A DNA stretch of 64,000 bases from Pseudomonas nitroreducens TX1 (GTDB lineage Bacteria; Pseudomonadota; Gammaproteobacteria; Pseudomonadales; Pseudomonadaceae), in the NCBI RefSeq assembly GCF_000313755.1, contig NZ_AMZB01000128.1:62001-126000 (forward strand), in the 5' to 3' direction. The translations under genes were made by a program, and so were the position numbers. The notes under the pieces are model-generated. The model worked only from the letters and a program-made list of their open reading frames with translations, had not been told where the DNA came from and made no database searches. Shown piece after piece: positions 36,158 through 46,601 of the stretch (the stretch's first letter is position 1; each line of letters begins with the position of its first letter).

Positions 36158-36773
36158 CCCTCTCCCCAGCCCTCTCCCTGAAGGGAGAGGGGGCCGTGCG
36201 GAGTTCTTCGGATGGAATGGAGTCAGCCGGCGAGCGAGGGGCTTTCCGCTTGCTGCGGAAAGTCCCCTCTCCCTGAAGGGAGAGGTGGCCGTGCGGCGTT
36301 CTTCGGATGTAATGGCGTCAGCCGGCGAGCGTGGGACTTTCCGCTTGCTGCGGAAAGTCCCCTCTCCCTGAAGGGAGACGGAGCCGTCTGGAGTTCTTCG
36401 GATGGAATGGAGTCAACCGGCGAGCGAGGGGCTTTCCGCTTGCTCCGGAAAGTCCCCTCTCCCTGAAGGGAGAGGGAGCCGTGCGGAGTTCTTCGGATGT
36501 AATGGCGTCAGCCGGCGAGCGCGGGGCTTTCCGCTTGCTGCGGAAAGTCCCCTCTCCCTGAAGGGAGAGGGAGCCGTCTGGAGTTCTTCGGATGGAATGG
36601 AGTCAACCGGCGAGCGAGGGGCTTTCCGCTTGCTCCGGAAAGTCCCCTCTCCCTGAAGGGAGAGGGGGCCGTGCGGAGTTCTTCGGATGGAATGGAGTCA
36701 ACCGGCGAGCCTGGGGCTTTCCGCTTGCTGCGGAAATTCCCCTCTCCCTTCAGGGAGAGGGTTAGGGAGAGGG
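36158..36773. repeat. Tandem array of 95-bp units with paired palindromes
   Basis: Units begin at 36171, 36266, 36361, 36456, 36551, 36646 and 36741 (the last partial), an invariant 95-bp period. Each unit has two hairpins: CCCTCTCCCT/AGGGAGAGGG and CTTTCCGC/GCGGAAAG with a TTGCT-type loop. Units 3 and 5 are nearly identical, as are units 2 and 4 in their middle part, pointing to duplication of a 190-bp dimer. The open frames of 75-93 codons seen here come from the repeat and lack consistent start sites, so the array is not coding. The 145 bp from 35896 to 36040 are promoter region. The region 36041-36157 shows only a short TAGGAGCGAGC repeat fragment. Confidence 0.92.
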
Positions 36774-36789
36774 TGTCGCCGGTCTGCAC

Positions 36790-37806
36790 CTAGCCCCGAT
36801 ACAGGCTCGGACTCGCCCCACTCCAGCGCTGGAAGGCATGCCGGAAGCTGGCCGTCTCGCTGTAACCCAACTGCTCGGCGATCAGGTAGATCGGCAGGTC
36901 GGTGTCCTTGAGCAACTGCCGTGCGCGGTCGAAGCGCACCTCATCGAGCACCTGCTGATAACTGGTGTTCTGCTGTTGCAGATGGCGACGCAGGGTACGG
37001 GTGGAGCGGTGCAGGTGGCGTGCCACGCTGTCCAGGCTGGCGGTGTCCTGCAGGTGGCTGGCCAGGTGCTGGCGCAGCTGGTCGATCACGTCGCCGCGGC
37101 TGCTGAGCATCCCGCTCATGCGCAGGCACTGCTGCACGCCGTTGTGGCAACTGACCGGGTCGGCCAGCGGCAGCGGTCGGTCCAGCAGCGCCGGGCTGAA
37201 GCACAGGGCGCTGGTGGGGGCGCCGAAATCCACCGGGCAGCCCAGGCGCTCGGTGTAGGTCTCCGCGTGCAGCGGCGGCCGGTAAGCCAGCAGCAGGCGC
37301 CGAGGACGTACCGACTCGCCGAGCAGGTCGCGGATTACCGTCAGCAGCGAGGTCAGGCACAGCTCGGTGTTGAACACGGTCAGCTCCGGTGCGTAGCGGT
37401 AGCCGTCGGCGGTCAGGTGTACTTCGTCGCCCTGCGGCGTCAGCGCCAGGCGGAAGTAGGTGCCGAGCAGCTCGGGAAAGGACAGCGCCAGTTGCAGCGC
37501 ATCGCGCAGGGTGCGGCTGGCGAGCATGCTGTAGCCGAGGATGCCGTAAGCCGAGACATGCATGCGCAGGCCCAGGTACAGGCCCAGTGCCGGGTCATGG
37601 TGGCAGTTGAGTGCATTGGCAAAGACCCGCAGTTCCTGCGCGTGGGTGATCAGCTTTTCCGGCGTCAGCAGGTCCGCCTCGCCGATGCCGCTGCCTTCCA
37701 GCAGCTTAGGGCGCGGTACGCCGGCGTGGTGCAGCACCTCGGTCGCCAGCACCACGGTGTGCAGGGTCGCCTGCTGGCGTTGTTCGGGGAGCAGGTGCTG
37801 GGCCAT
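36790..37806 (-). CDS. AraC-family regulator with arabinose-binding-like domain
   Basis: Transcription factor of 338 aa. The N-terminal sensor of the Arabinose_bd type spans about 20-205 (ALNCHHDPALGLYLGLRMHVSAYGILGYSML is typical). The C-terminal AraC domain includes SLDSVARHLHRSTRTLRRHLQ and LIAEQLGYSETASFRHAFQRWSGASPS. AGAGG precedes the start. The stop codon lies only 16 bp from the tandem array. It is divergent from the carP-like gene, which it may control. I recall no counterpart at this place in P. aeruginosa, so it may be an accessory gene. Confidence 0.83.
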   Translation of the reverse strand: MAQHLLPEQRQQATLHTVVLATEVLHHAGVPRPKLLEGSGIGEADLLTPEKLITHAQELRVFANALNCHHDPALGLYLGLRMHVSAYGILGYSMLASRTLRDALQLALSFPELLGTYFRLALTPQGDEVHLTADGYRYAPELTVFNTELCLTSLLTVIRDLLGESVRPRRLLLAYRPPLHAETYTERLGCPVDFGAPTSALCFSPALLDRPLPLADPVSCHNGVQQCLRMSGMLSSRGDVIDQLRQHLASHLQDTASLDSVARHLHRSTRTLRRHLQQQNTSYQQVLDEVRFDRARQLLKDTDLPIYLIAEQLGYSETASFRHAFQRWSGASPSLYRG

Positions 37807-37884
37807 CTGTATGCCTCTTACGAAAGGTCTGCCGACGGTCTTGCGCTAACCTGACTCTAGCCTGCCGGCAGTTCCTGGTGACCT

Positions 37885-37900
37885 TTAAGCTTGGCTTCAG
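37885..37900 (+). promoter_or_regulatory. CarR/BqsR-type box upstream of carP
   Basis: TTAAG (37885-37889), six bases, TTCAG (37896-37900): the same half-sites and 11-bp step as before carO, one mismatch from TTAAG-N6-TTAAG, 46 bp before the carP start. It supports co-regulation of the two calcium-response genes. Confidence 0.6.
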
Positions 37901-37945
37901 GCGCTGCTGTCACTCTGCCACGTCACTCCCCCGTTCGAGTCTTCC

Positions 37946-38878
37946 ATGCGCCAACTGCTCAAACCCCGCCGTCTTTTCCTGCTCCTGGCACTGCTGGCCC
38001 TGGCCGCTCTGCTTGCGCTGGGCCAGAGCTTCCGGGTCTACGAGCGCGCCTGGTTCAAGCTCAATGAATGGCGGCACGCCGCCGAGTGGCAGGAAAAGTC
38101 CATCTGGCTGCCTGACTACCGCGTGGTGCTGGAGGCCCAGCCGATCGAAGGACTGGATGACGACGTCTCGGCGCTGACCTACGACCCGGACCGCCAGACC
38201 CTGTTCACCGTGACCAACCAGCGTCCGCAGATCATCGAGCTGTCGCTGGAGGGCAAAGTGCTGCGCAAGATCGATCTGCATGGCTTCGGCGACACCGAGG
38301 CCATCGAGTACATCAGTCGCAATGTCTATGTGATCACCGATGAAACCCACCAGCGGCTGATCCGTGTGGAATTGCGCGATGACACCCGGGAACTGCACGT
38401 CGAAGACGCCCAGCAACTCGCCCTGGCCCTGGGGCGTGGCGGCAACAGCGGTTTCGAAGGGCTGGCCTATGACTCGGTGGGCAAGCGCCTGTTTGTCGCC
38501 AAGGAGCGCAAGCCCGTGCATATCTACGAAGTGCGCGGCTTCCCCTACGAGCAGACGGAGCAGCCCATTGCCGTCCATGTCGTGGAAGACCTGCAGCACA
38601 ACCGCAACCTGTTCGTCCGCGACCTGTCCAGCCTGCAGTACGACGAGCGCAGCGGGCACCTGCTGGCACTGTCCGACGAGTCGCGGCTGGTACTGGAGCT
38701 GAGCGCCGATGGTGAGCCGATCAGCTCCCTGTCGCTGTTGCGCGGGATGCAGGGATTGCGACGTAGTGTGCCGCAGGCCGAAGGCATTGCGATGGACGAC
38801 CAGGGCACTTTGTACGTGGTCAGTGAACCGAATCTCTTTTATGTCTTCCGAAAGTCGTCGTCATTGGAGTCTCAGTAA
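37946..38878 (+). CDS. carP: CarP-like periplasmic beta-propeller (SdiA-regulated family)
   Basis: A 310-aa protein with an N-terminal membrane anchor (RLFLLLALLALAALLALGQSF) and a beta-propeller domain. Motifs: DDVSALTYDPDRQTLFTVTNQ, TEAIEYISRNVYVITDETHQ, GFEGLAYDSVGKRLFVAKERKP, EGIAMDDQGTLYVVSEPNLFYVF. It corresponds by order and similarity to PA0327, named CarP, a calcium-induced protein proposed as a phytase-like propeller that affects calcium balance and virulence traits. A TTAAG-N6-TTCAG box lies upstream. The paralogue at 27509-28429 sits beside carO. Confidence 0.83.
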   Translation: MRQLLKPRRLFLLLALLALAALLALGQSFRVYERAWFKLNEWRHAAEWQEKSIWLPDYRVVLEAQPIEGLDDDVSALTYDPDRQTLFTVTNQRPQIIELSLEGKVLRKIDLHGFGDTEAIEYISRNVYVITDETHQRLIRVELRDDTRELHVEDAQQLALALGRGGNSGFEGLAYDSVGKRLFVAKERKPVHIYEVRGFPYEQTEQPIAVHVVEDLQHNRNLFVRDLSSLQYDERSGHLLALSDESRLVLELSADGEPISSLSLLRGMQGLRRSVPQAEGIAMDDQGTLYVVSEPNLFYVFRKSSSLESQ

Positions 38879-38940
38879 CAAAGGAGATACAGTGGCCGCC
38901 TTCCGAATCCTAAGTAGTGGCGTTGAGCCGGGATTGGGCC

Positions 38941-39711
38941 ATGAATGTCATTCAAGAGGCGCTGATCAATCGGCGTCTGAAAAAATCCCTCGCCGGGCAT
39001 CAGTGCCGCCTCGCCGGTGGCATCAAGTCACTGCGTGACGGTGCGCGCCTGTCGTTGGAGCCGGGCGTGAAGATCGGCAAGGCGAAGATCTACTCCGCGG
39101 ACCTGGAAATCGGCGCCTACACCGATATCGTCAGTGGCAGCGAGTTTCGCCACGTCTCGCGCATCGGACGCTATTGCTCGATCGCCACCGAAGTGGTGAT
39201 CGGCCAGGCGCGCCAATCGCACCCCATCGACTGGCTGACCACCCATCACTTCGCTTCCAACCCCAGATTGATCAACCGCCCGATCAAGCGCGACCACCCC
39301 TACCGCCCGGTGGTGATCGGCCATGACGTATGGATCGGCCGCGACGTGCTGATCCTCGACGGCGTCAAGATTGGTACAGGGGCCATCATTGGCGCGCAGT
39401 CGCTGGTGAACAGCGATGTACCGCCCTACGCCATCGTTGCCGGGACGCCGGCGCGGGTGATCCGCTATCGCTTCGAGCCGGAGGTCATCGAAGGCCTGTT
39501 GGCCAGTCGCTGGTGGGACTTGCCGCTGGACGTCCTCGGCGAGCTTCCGCTGGATGATCCACAAGCCTGTCTGGTGGCCCTGGAAAAAATAACACCGCCA
39601 GCGGCTGTCCGTCCGCGCCGTCTGCAGATTGCTTCGGAGCCCTTCCGACTGCGAGTGATGCCGGCGGAGCCGGCGCAGTCCGCGTCGCTGACCGGTGCCT
39701 CCGATACATGA
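38941..39711 (+). CDS. Left-handed beta-helix acetyltransferase (CatB/LpxA-like)
   Basis: A 256-aa hexapeptide-repeat acetyltransferase. Repeat rungs run from about residue 45 (VKIGKAKIYSADLEIGAYTDI) through GHDVWIGRDVLILDGVKIGTGAIIGAQSLVNSDVPPYAIVAGTPARVI. HHFASN near 100 is typical of xenobiotic or maltose/galactoside-type acyltransferases using acetyl-CoA. RWWDLPLDVL is the family C-terminal motif. The ATG at 38941 is chosen, but its ribosome-binding site is weak. A strong AAGGAG with GTG lies at 38892 in another frame, which may reflect a 5' frameshift or upstream ORF. I recall no such gene between carP and aaaA in P. aeruginosa, so it is probably an insertion. Acceptor unknown. Confidence 0.8.
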   Translation: MNVIQEALINRRLKKSLAGHQCRLAGGIKSLRDGARLSLEPGVKIGKAKIYSADLEIGAYTDIVSGSEFRHVSRIGRYCSIATEVVIGQARQSHPIDWLTTHHFASNPRLINRPIKRDHPYRPVVIGHDVWIGRDVLILDGVKIGTGAIIGAQSLVNSDVPPYAIVAGTPARVIRYRFEPEVIEGLLASRWWDLPLDVLGELPLDDPQACLVALEKITPPAAVRPRRLQIASEPFRLRVMPAEPAQSASLTGASDT

Positions 39712-39773
39712 TGCCTGGCAGTTGCCGCTGAAGCAGGCCGGCGAGCCCGGTTACGGCCCGCTGCACAAGAAGC

Positions 39774-39799
39774 GCGAGACGCCCCGGAGGGCGCCTCGC
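39774..39799. terminator. Hairpin between the acetyltransferase and aaaA
   Basis: GCGAGACGCCC (39774-39784) pairs with GGGCGCCTCGC (39789-39799) with one mismatch, between two convergent genes. No clear T run on either side. It is a probable shared transcript end. Confidence 0.55.
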
Positions 39800-39809
39800 T
39801 CAGCATCGA

Positions 39810-41753
39810 TCAGAACTGCCACTGCACGCCGAGGGAGTAGGACGCCTGGCTGCCTTCGCTGTGGGCGAAGCGCGAGTTGGCCTCGGCGAACACGCCCAAC
39901 TGCTCGGTGACTGCCAGCAGGGCGCCGGCCTGGGCGCGCCCGAAGTCCTTGTCCACGTCGCCCAGGTCAGCGTTGCGGGTGCGGCCATCGCCCAGGGCGG
40001 TCAGCGCGATATCGTCCAGGCGGCCGTCTGCCAGTTCCTTCACCCAGCGCACGCTGGCATAGGGCTGCACCGCCATGCGGTTGCCCAGCGGCAGCTCGCC
40101 GCGCAGGCCCCAGCCGAGGCTGGCTTCTACCGAATCGTAGTCCTGCTTCTCATAGCCCAGCGCAGTACGCAGGTCGTCGTCCTCGTTGAAATCGTCGATC
40201 TTGTAGTGCACGTAGTCCAGCCCGCCTTGCGGCCCGGTCTTGATGCCGGCGATGTCGAAGTCATAGCCGCCGTCGACCCGTGCGCCCCAGAACCAGGCGT
40301 TGGTATCGCCGTCGATGCGCTGGTCGAGCAGTACCGGGCCGTTCTTCGCCTTCAGGTACACCGAGCGCTTGCTGTCGAATTCGGCGTAGCCTGCGCTCAG
40401 CTCGCCGGCCAGCCAGGACGGGCCGCCATCGTTGAGCAGGCCGTAGAGACCCAGCTGCCAGGTTTCCGCTTCCAGGCGGGCGCTGTGGTCCAGGTTGTCG
40501 CGGCTGCGCTGGAAGCTCAGGCTGCCGCCGACGGTCACGGCTTCGCTGGCGCGATAGTCGCCCAGCAGGTTGACACCGGCGCGGTGTGAGCGCGGGTCTC
40601 CGGGCATGTCGAAGCCGCTTTCGGGGGTGGTTTCGCCTTCCACGCCGACGGCACCGTCGAAGCTGCCGACTGGGCGGGAAGTGCCCAGCAGCGTCAGCCA
40701 CCGGCGGTCGTGCAGGCGAGTCAGGGCCAGGTGCTGGCGCTGCAGCTGGTCTTCCATCTGCCGGGCCATGGCGCCACCGGAAGCGGTGGACGCAAGCAGG
40801 TCGGCGTTGGTCAGCTCCAGCACCAGTCGCGTGAGCAAGCGGGAGAAGTCGCGCAGACGCTGGTCGATGCGCTCCTGGCCGAAGGCGCCGGTAAGGACCT
40901 GCTCATTGTCCAGGGTCGGATTGTGCCAGGTGGCGCCGCCGGGGATGGCGGGGTTGTCGGTCTGCACATAGCCATCCAGGTCGCCCAGCTCCCAGTTGGT
41001 GGCCTCGATGAACAGCACCGGGACGTTCAGCCCTTCGAAGCTTTCGCCGTCGCTGCAGCAACCGGTGCCGGCGGGATATTCCTCGTTCAGGCCGGGGTTG
41101 GTGAACAGCGGAATCTTCAGTTCCTGGGCGATGCGCAGGAGCTGGTCGCGGTAGGCGCCCAGTGCGGGGTTGTCGACGCTGTTGAAGCCGGCGTGGGCGT
41201 ACATCCTGTCGCCGGTGATGAGACTGTCGAGGTTGATCATGCCCAGCAGGTTGCTGCGCTGCTCGTCGCTCAGGGAGGCGACGTAGGCGCGCGAACCGCG
41301 CAGGCCTTCCTCTTCGGCGCCGAAACCGACCACTTCCAGGCCGTTCTCCAGGGCGATGCCGCCCAGGTTGCGGGCGATCTCCGTCAGTACGGCGGCGCCC
41401 GAGCCGTTATCGTCCAGGCCCTGCAGTGTGGGGCGGCCGTAGTAGGTGTCGTAGTGGGCGCCCAGCACCACGTACTGGCCACTGCTGCCCGGAGCGCTGG
41501 CGATGACGTTCTGCGAGCTGCGGTTGCCGGCCCAGGTGAAGTCCTGGACCTGCGTCTGGTAGCCGAAGCCCAGGCGCGACTGCATCAGCGCGGTGGCGCC
41601 GGCGAAGCTGGCGGTACCGCGGTAACGGCCGGGGTAATCGTTGATCAGGGTGTCGAGGGTATCCCCGGCGTATTCCCCGTATTCGTAGGCATTGGCGTCG
41701 ATCGCCAGCGCAGCGCAGCCCAGGCTGACTGCAACGGCTAAGGGTTTGAACAC
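39810..41753 (-). CDS. aaaA: Autotransporter arginine-specific aminopeptidase
   Basis: Outer-membrane autotransporter of 647 aa. A signal peptide (MFKPLAVAVSLGCAALAIDA, ending near NAYEYG) leads to an M28 zinc peptidase passenger. Metal ligands are His100 and Asp102 in GAHYDTYYG, Asp114 or Asp115 in LDDNGSG and Glu147/148 in FGAEEEGLRGS, with further Asp in MINLDSLITGD. The C-terminal barrel (about 380-647) ends in YSLGVQWQF with the terminal Phe needed for insertion. In P. aeruginosa AaaA releases N-terminal arginine from peptides at the cell surface. That supplies arginine, consistent with the nearby arginine and polyamine genes. The start is GTG with GAGGA upstream. Confidence 0.9.
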   Translation of the reverse strand: MFKPLAVAVSLGCAALAIDANAYEYGEYAGDTLDTLINDYPGRYRGTASFAGATALMQSRLGFGYQTQVQDFTWAGNRSSQNVIASAPGSSGQYVVLGAHYDTYYGRPTLQGLDDNGSGAAVLTEIARNLGGIALENGLEVVGFGAEEEGLRGSRAYVASLSDEQRSNLLGMINLDSLITGDRMYAHAGFNSVDNPALGAYRDQLLRIAQELKIPLFTNPGLNEEYPAGTGCCSDGESFEGLNVPVLFIEATNWELGDLDGYVQTDNPAIPGGATWHNPTLDNEQVLTGAFGQERIDQRLRDFSRLLTRLVLELTNADLLASTASGGAMARQMEDQLQRQHLALTRLHDRRWLTLLGTSRPVGSFDGAVGVEGETTPESGFDMPGDPRSHRAGVNLLGDYRASEAVTVGGSLSFQRSRDNLDHSARLEAETWQLGLYGLLNDGGPSWLAGELSAGYAEFDSKRSVYLKAKNGPVLLDQRIDGDTNAWFWGARVDGGYDFDIAGIKTGPQGGLDYVHYKIDDFNEDDDLRTALGYEKQDYDSVEASLGWGLRGELPLGNRMAVQPYASVRWVKELADGRLDDIALTALGDGRTRNADLGDVDKDFGRAQAGALLAVTEQLGVFAEANSRFAHSEGSQASYSLGVQWQF

Positions 41754-41966
41754 GGCACTTTCCTCTGTGTCGATTGGAATCGCATCGGTCTTCGATGCGT
41801 GCGGCGGAGGAAAGCAGGATGTGGACCGGTTCGCCGGAGATGGGCGGAATTTGACGCTTCAGTATCCGAGGGTGTCGCGCCACTGTAACAATAGCGATAC
41901 ACGACCGGTGGGGATGCCGGCCGTGAAAGGCATGCGCGCGGGGGCGCTCACCAAGTCAGTGCGTTA

Positions 41967-42299
41967 TCAGGTGTCGTCGCTGATCGGCGCTTCTGGTGCA
42001 TAGCGTTTGACCGCTGTCACCCCGGCGTCGGCGGTGGCCTTGCTGGCGTACATCTGGCTCTGCCCGACGACCTGGCCTTTGCTGGCCTTGAGCACGAAGT
42101 AATGCTTGCCGTTGCTGGCGACCTTGATTTCGAAGGCGCCCTCGCGCTGGGAGTTGCTGCGCACTGACTCGATGCCGCCCAGGGCCGAAGGCTTGGCCTT
42201 GTAGAGCTCGCTGGTCAGGACGATCTCGCCATTGCTGGCGTGGAGGTTGAAGAGGAACTGGCCATCACTGGCCTTCTTCAGATGGTACTTGGCGGCCAT
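41967..42299 (-). CDS. YegP/DUF1508 family protein
   Basis: A 110-aa protein built from two tandem DUF1508 repeats. The first is FLFNLHASNGEIVLTSELYKAKPSALGGI and the second YFVLKASKGQVVGQSQMYASKATADAGV. GGAG lies before the ATG. Small basic beta proteins of this family are widespread and uncharacterised, some stress-induced. Confidence 0.87.
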   Translation of the reverse strand: MAAKYHLKKASDGQFLFNLHASNGEIVLTSELYKAKPSALGGIESVRSNSQREGAFEIKVASNGKHYFVLKASKGQVVGQSQMYASKATADAGVTAVKRYAPEAPISDDT

Positions 42300-42360
42300 G
42301 CTGCATCTCCTTGCGGAAGGACTCGGTCATCCCAGCGTAGACGGCAGCAGGCGCTCTGGA

Positions 42361-42385
42361 AGGCGCCATCCGGCGGATGGCGCCT
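42361..42385. terminator. Terminator-like hairpin of rpiA
   Basis: AGGCGCCATCC (42361-42371) and GGATGGCGCCT (42375-42385) form perfect 11-bp arms with a GGC loop, seven bases past rpiA. No strong T run follows. Confidence 0.7.
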
Positions 42386-42392
42386 CGCGGGC

Positions 42393-43064
42393 TCAGACCT
42401 CGAGCGTCTTCACGCCTTCAGCGGTGCCCAGCAGCAGCAAATCAGCCGGGCGCGCTGCGAACAGGCCGTTGGTGACCACGCCGACGATGTTGTTGATCGC
42501 TTCTTCCAGTTGCACCGGGCTGTCGATGCGCAGGTTGTGCACGTCGAGGATGATGTTGCCGTTGTCGGTCAGCACGCCCTCGCGGTACACCGGGTCGCCG
42601 CCCAGCTTCACCAGCTGGCGCGCCACGTGGCTGCGGGCCATGGGGATGACTTCCACCGGCAGCGGGAAGCCGCCGAGGATCGGCACCAGCTTGCTGGCGT
42701 CGGCGATGCAGATGAACTGCTTGGCGACCGCCGCGACGATCTTCTCGCGGGTCAGTGCGGCGCCGCCGCCCTTGATCAGCTCCAGGCGCTCGTTGGTCTC
42801 GTCGGCGCCGTCCACATAGAACTCCAGCTCGCTGACGCTGTTCAGGTCGTAGACCGGGATGCCATGGCCCTTCAGGCGCTGGGCAGTGGCTTCGGAGCTG
42901 GCCACGGCGCCGTCGAACTCGGCCTTGTGCTTGGCCAGCAGGTCGATGAAGAAGTTGGCGGTGGAGCCGGTGCCCACGCCGACGATGCTCTTGCTGTCGA
43001 GGTGCGGAAGGATGTGGTCGACGGCGGCCTGGGCCACTGCCTGCTTGAGCTGATCCTGGTTCAT
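42393..43064 (-). CDS. rpiA: Ribose-5-phosphate isomerase A
   Basis: Interconverts ribose 5-phosphate and ribulose 5-phosphate in the pentose phosphate pathway. The protein has 223 aa. Motifs: [18 protein letters not shown] near residue 24, [27 protein letters not shown] near 82-108 (catalytic Asp/Glu) and the C-terminal half with [16 protein letters not shown]. Complete and of usual length. It is divergent from ilvA across about 200 bp. Confidence 0.95.
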   Translation of the reverse strand: MNQDQLKQAVAQAAVDHILPHLDSKSIVGVGTGSTANFFIDLLAKHKAEFDGAVASSEATAQRLKGHGIPVYDLNSVSELEFYVDGADETNERLELIKGGGAALTREKIVAAVAKQFICIADASKLVPILGGFPLPVEVIPMARSHVARQLVKLGGDPVYREGVLTDNGNIILDVHNLRIDSPVQLEEAINNIVGVVTNGLFAARPADLLLLGTAEGVKTLEV

Positions 43065-43266
43065 GGCGAAGGGTCTTCTTACCTGGCTGGGCGCGAAAGC
43101 GCCGGGGAATAATCGAAAGGGCGGATTATAGCGGTCGATGGCGCGCCGGTGTTGCGCCGCCGGGCAACTGTTACGGTCATCTGCGCGCGGATTGTTCGGT
43201 GGCCCGCGCCGCGCCCGCTGGAGTAGACTCGCGGTTCCTCGAAAAGCCGCCGATATAGCCCTTCCG

Positions 43267-44781
<1,515 letters not shown>

Positions 44782-44850
44782 GGACCAGGCCGGGGCGGCG
44801 CGACTGCTGCTAGGCTTGTCGCATCGCCGTCTTCTTCACAGGGAATTGAA

Positions 44851-45318
44851 ATGGAAAGCCTGCAGACCTTGCGCATCCTCCACGGCATCGCCGCCGTGCT
44901 GCCCTTCCTCGCCATCATCGGCCTGGCCTGGTACGGCTGGCGCAGCTGGCGTGGCGGTGACGCCGGGGTGATCGCCAAGGCGCTGCAGCGCATCGGCCTG
45001 ATCGGCTGGGTGCTGGTCGCCGGCAGCGTCGCCAGCCTGCCGGTCAGCGGCTATCGCATGGTGCAGACCGTCGGCTGGCCGCTGGGCCAGACCTGGTTGC
45101 TGGGCAGCGCCTGCCTGCTGATCGTCGCGACGATCTTCTGGTTGCTCTTCACCACCCGCCTGTGGCGCATCCGCGACCTGGCGCTGGCGGCGCAGGGCAG
45201 TGGCGAACCGATCGCTGCCGGTGCGGCGCGGCAATGGAAGTTCGGCCTGGCCTTTTTCGCGCTGGCGCTGCTGTGCGTGGTTGCCATCCTGGTGCTGATG
45301 ATCAGCAAGCCGGTGTGA
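44851..45318 (+). CDS. DUF2269-type membrane protein (first of tandem pair)
   Basis: A 155-aa inner-membrane protein with four hydrophobic segments (GIAAVLPFLAIIGLAWYGW, RIGLIGWVLVAGSVASLPVSG, WLLGSACLLIVATIFWLLF, FFALALLCVVAILVLMI). It resembles DUF2269 proteins of the TMEM205/heme-transport-like fold. A His in LRILHGIAAV near residue 11 could ligate heme, which is speculative. GGGAA precedes the start. It is paralogous to the next gene. Confidence 0.8.
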   Translation: MESLQTLRILHGIAAVLPFLAIIGLAWYGWRSWRGGDAGVIAKALQRIGLIGWVLVAGSVASLPVSGYRMVQTVGWPLGQTWLLGSACLLIVATIFWLLFTTRLWRIRDLALAAQGSGEPIAAGAARQWKFGLAFFALALLCVVAILVLMISKPV

Positions 45319-45328
45319 TGCCCGCCGC

Positions 45329-45814
45329 GTGAACCTCTACCTGCTGCTCAAGACCCTGCACATCCTCTCTTCCACGCTGCTGTTCGGCACCGGCCTGGGC
45401 TCGGCCTACTACAGCTGGCGCGCCTGGCGCAGCGGCAACCTGGACGCCATCCGCATCACCTTCCGCCACCTGGTCACCGCCGACTGGCTGTTCATCGCCA
45501 CCACGGCGGTGTTCCAGCCGCTGAGTGGCATCGCCATGGCGCACATGGCCGGCTGGCCGCTGGACTCGGGCTGGCTGCTGTGGAGCCTGGGGCTTTATAT
45601 GTTCGCGGGCGCCTGCTGGCTGCCGGTGGTCTGGCTGCAGATTCGCGTGCGGAACATGGCCGAGGCTGCGCACCGGGAAGGCACCGCGTTGCCGCCGCGA
45701 GCCTTCCTCTATATGCGCGGGTGGTTCGCCCTGGGTTGGCCGGCGTTCCTGGCGTTCCTGGCGATCTTCTACCTGATGGTCAACAAGGGCTTCGGAGCCC
45801 TCAGCGCAGGCTGA
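45329..45814 (+). CDS. DUF2269-type membrane protein (second of tandem pair)
   Basis: A 161-aa membrane protein with GTG start, ten bases after the preceding gene. Segments: [86 protein letters not shown] matches the DUF2269 N-terminus and retains the conserved His. Its 3' end overlaps the convergent HAD phosphatase gene by 14 bp. The function is unknown. Confidence 0.8.
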   Translation: MNLYLLLKTLHILSSTLLFGTGLGSAYYSWRAWRSGNLDAIRITFRHLVTADWLFIATTAVFQPLSGIAMAHMAGWPLDSGWLLWSLGLYMFAGACWLPVVWLQIRVRNMAEAAHREGTALPPRAFLYMRGWFALGWPAFLAFLAIFYLMVNKGFGALSAG

Positions 45815-46454
45815 TTACCGGCCAGCCGCGCTCGATAGCGACGGCGCGCAGGGTGTCGTCGGGGTCCACCGCCACCGGGTTGGCGACCAGCTCCAGCAGC
45901 GGCAGGTCGTTGCGCGAGTCGCTGTAGAAGTAGGCGTCGTCCAGAGTCAGCCCGGTTTCCTGCAGCCAGCGGTTCAGGCGGGTCACCTTGCCGCCCTGGA
46001 AGCAGGGCACGTCGAAGGTGCGGCCGGTGTAGAGGCCGTTGTCCATCTCACACTCCGTGGCGATCAGGGTTTCCACGCCCAGGCGTTCGGCGATCGGCCC
46101 GGTGACGAAGCGGTTGGTGGCGGTGATGATCACCAGCTTGTCGCCGGCGGCGCGGTGCTCGGCCAGCAGCGCCTCGCCCTTGGCCAGGACGATGGGTTCG
46201 ATCACTTCCTCCATGAACTGGCGGTGCCAGATGGCCAGCTGCTCCAGGCTGTTGCGGCCCAGGATCGCCTGGGTGAAGGCCTGGTAGGCGAATACGTCGA
46301 GGGTACCGGCCATGTAGTCGGCATAGAAGGCATCGTTGCGCGCCTGGTACTCGCCAGCATCCACCAGCCCCCGCTGGCACAGCCATTCGCCCCAGCTGTG
46401 GTCGCTGTCGCCAGCCAGGAGGGTGTTGTCGAGATCGAAGAGAGCCAGTCGCAC
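45801..46454 (-). CDS. HAD-superfamily phosphatase (subfamily IB)
   Basis: A 217-aa hydrolase starting at GTG. The HAD motifs are complete: motif [15 protein letters not shown] (nucleophile Asp8, acid Asp10), motif [11 protein letters not shown], motif III Lys in [13 protein letters not shown] and motif [18 protein letters not shown]. It belongs to the SerB/PSP-like IB group, several members of which are histidinol- or phosphoserine-type phosphatases. The substrate is not fixed. Confidence 0.87.
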   Translation of the reverse strand: MRLALFDLDNTLLAGDSDHSWGEWLCQRGLVDAGEYQARNDAFYADYMAGTLDVFAYQAFTQAILGRNSLEQLAIWHRQFMEEVIEPIVLAKGEALLAEHRAAGDKLVIITATNRFVTGPIAERLGVETLIATECEMDNGLYTGRTFDVPCFQGGKVTRLNRWLQETGLTLDDAYFYSDSRNDLPLLELVANPVAVDPDDTLRAVAIERGWPVISLR

Positions 46455-46601
46455 GATGGATTACCGCCAGTTGCCAATACGGAAAAGTCGCCTAGAGTAA
46501 CGGCTTTTGCCCACCTGGCACAGGACGCCGAAGCCCGCGTTGCCGCTGTCACAAGCTTTGTGGAACAATGCGGGCACACGCGATTTCGAGGATGTACCGC
46601 C

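Noticed and set aside
36158-36773. Overlapping 75-93-codon open frames along the tandem array
   Set aside because: They arise from the 95-bp repeat itself, change frame from unit to unit (95 is not a multiple of three), occur on both strands and lack consistent ribosome-binding sites.
36158-36773. CRISPR array
   Set aside because: The whole 95-bp unit is repeated; there are no unique spacers between short repeats and no cas genes in the window.
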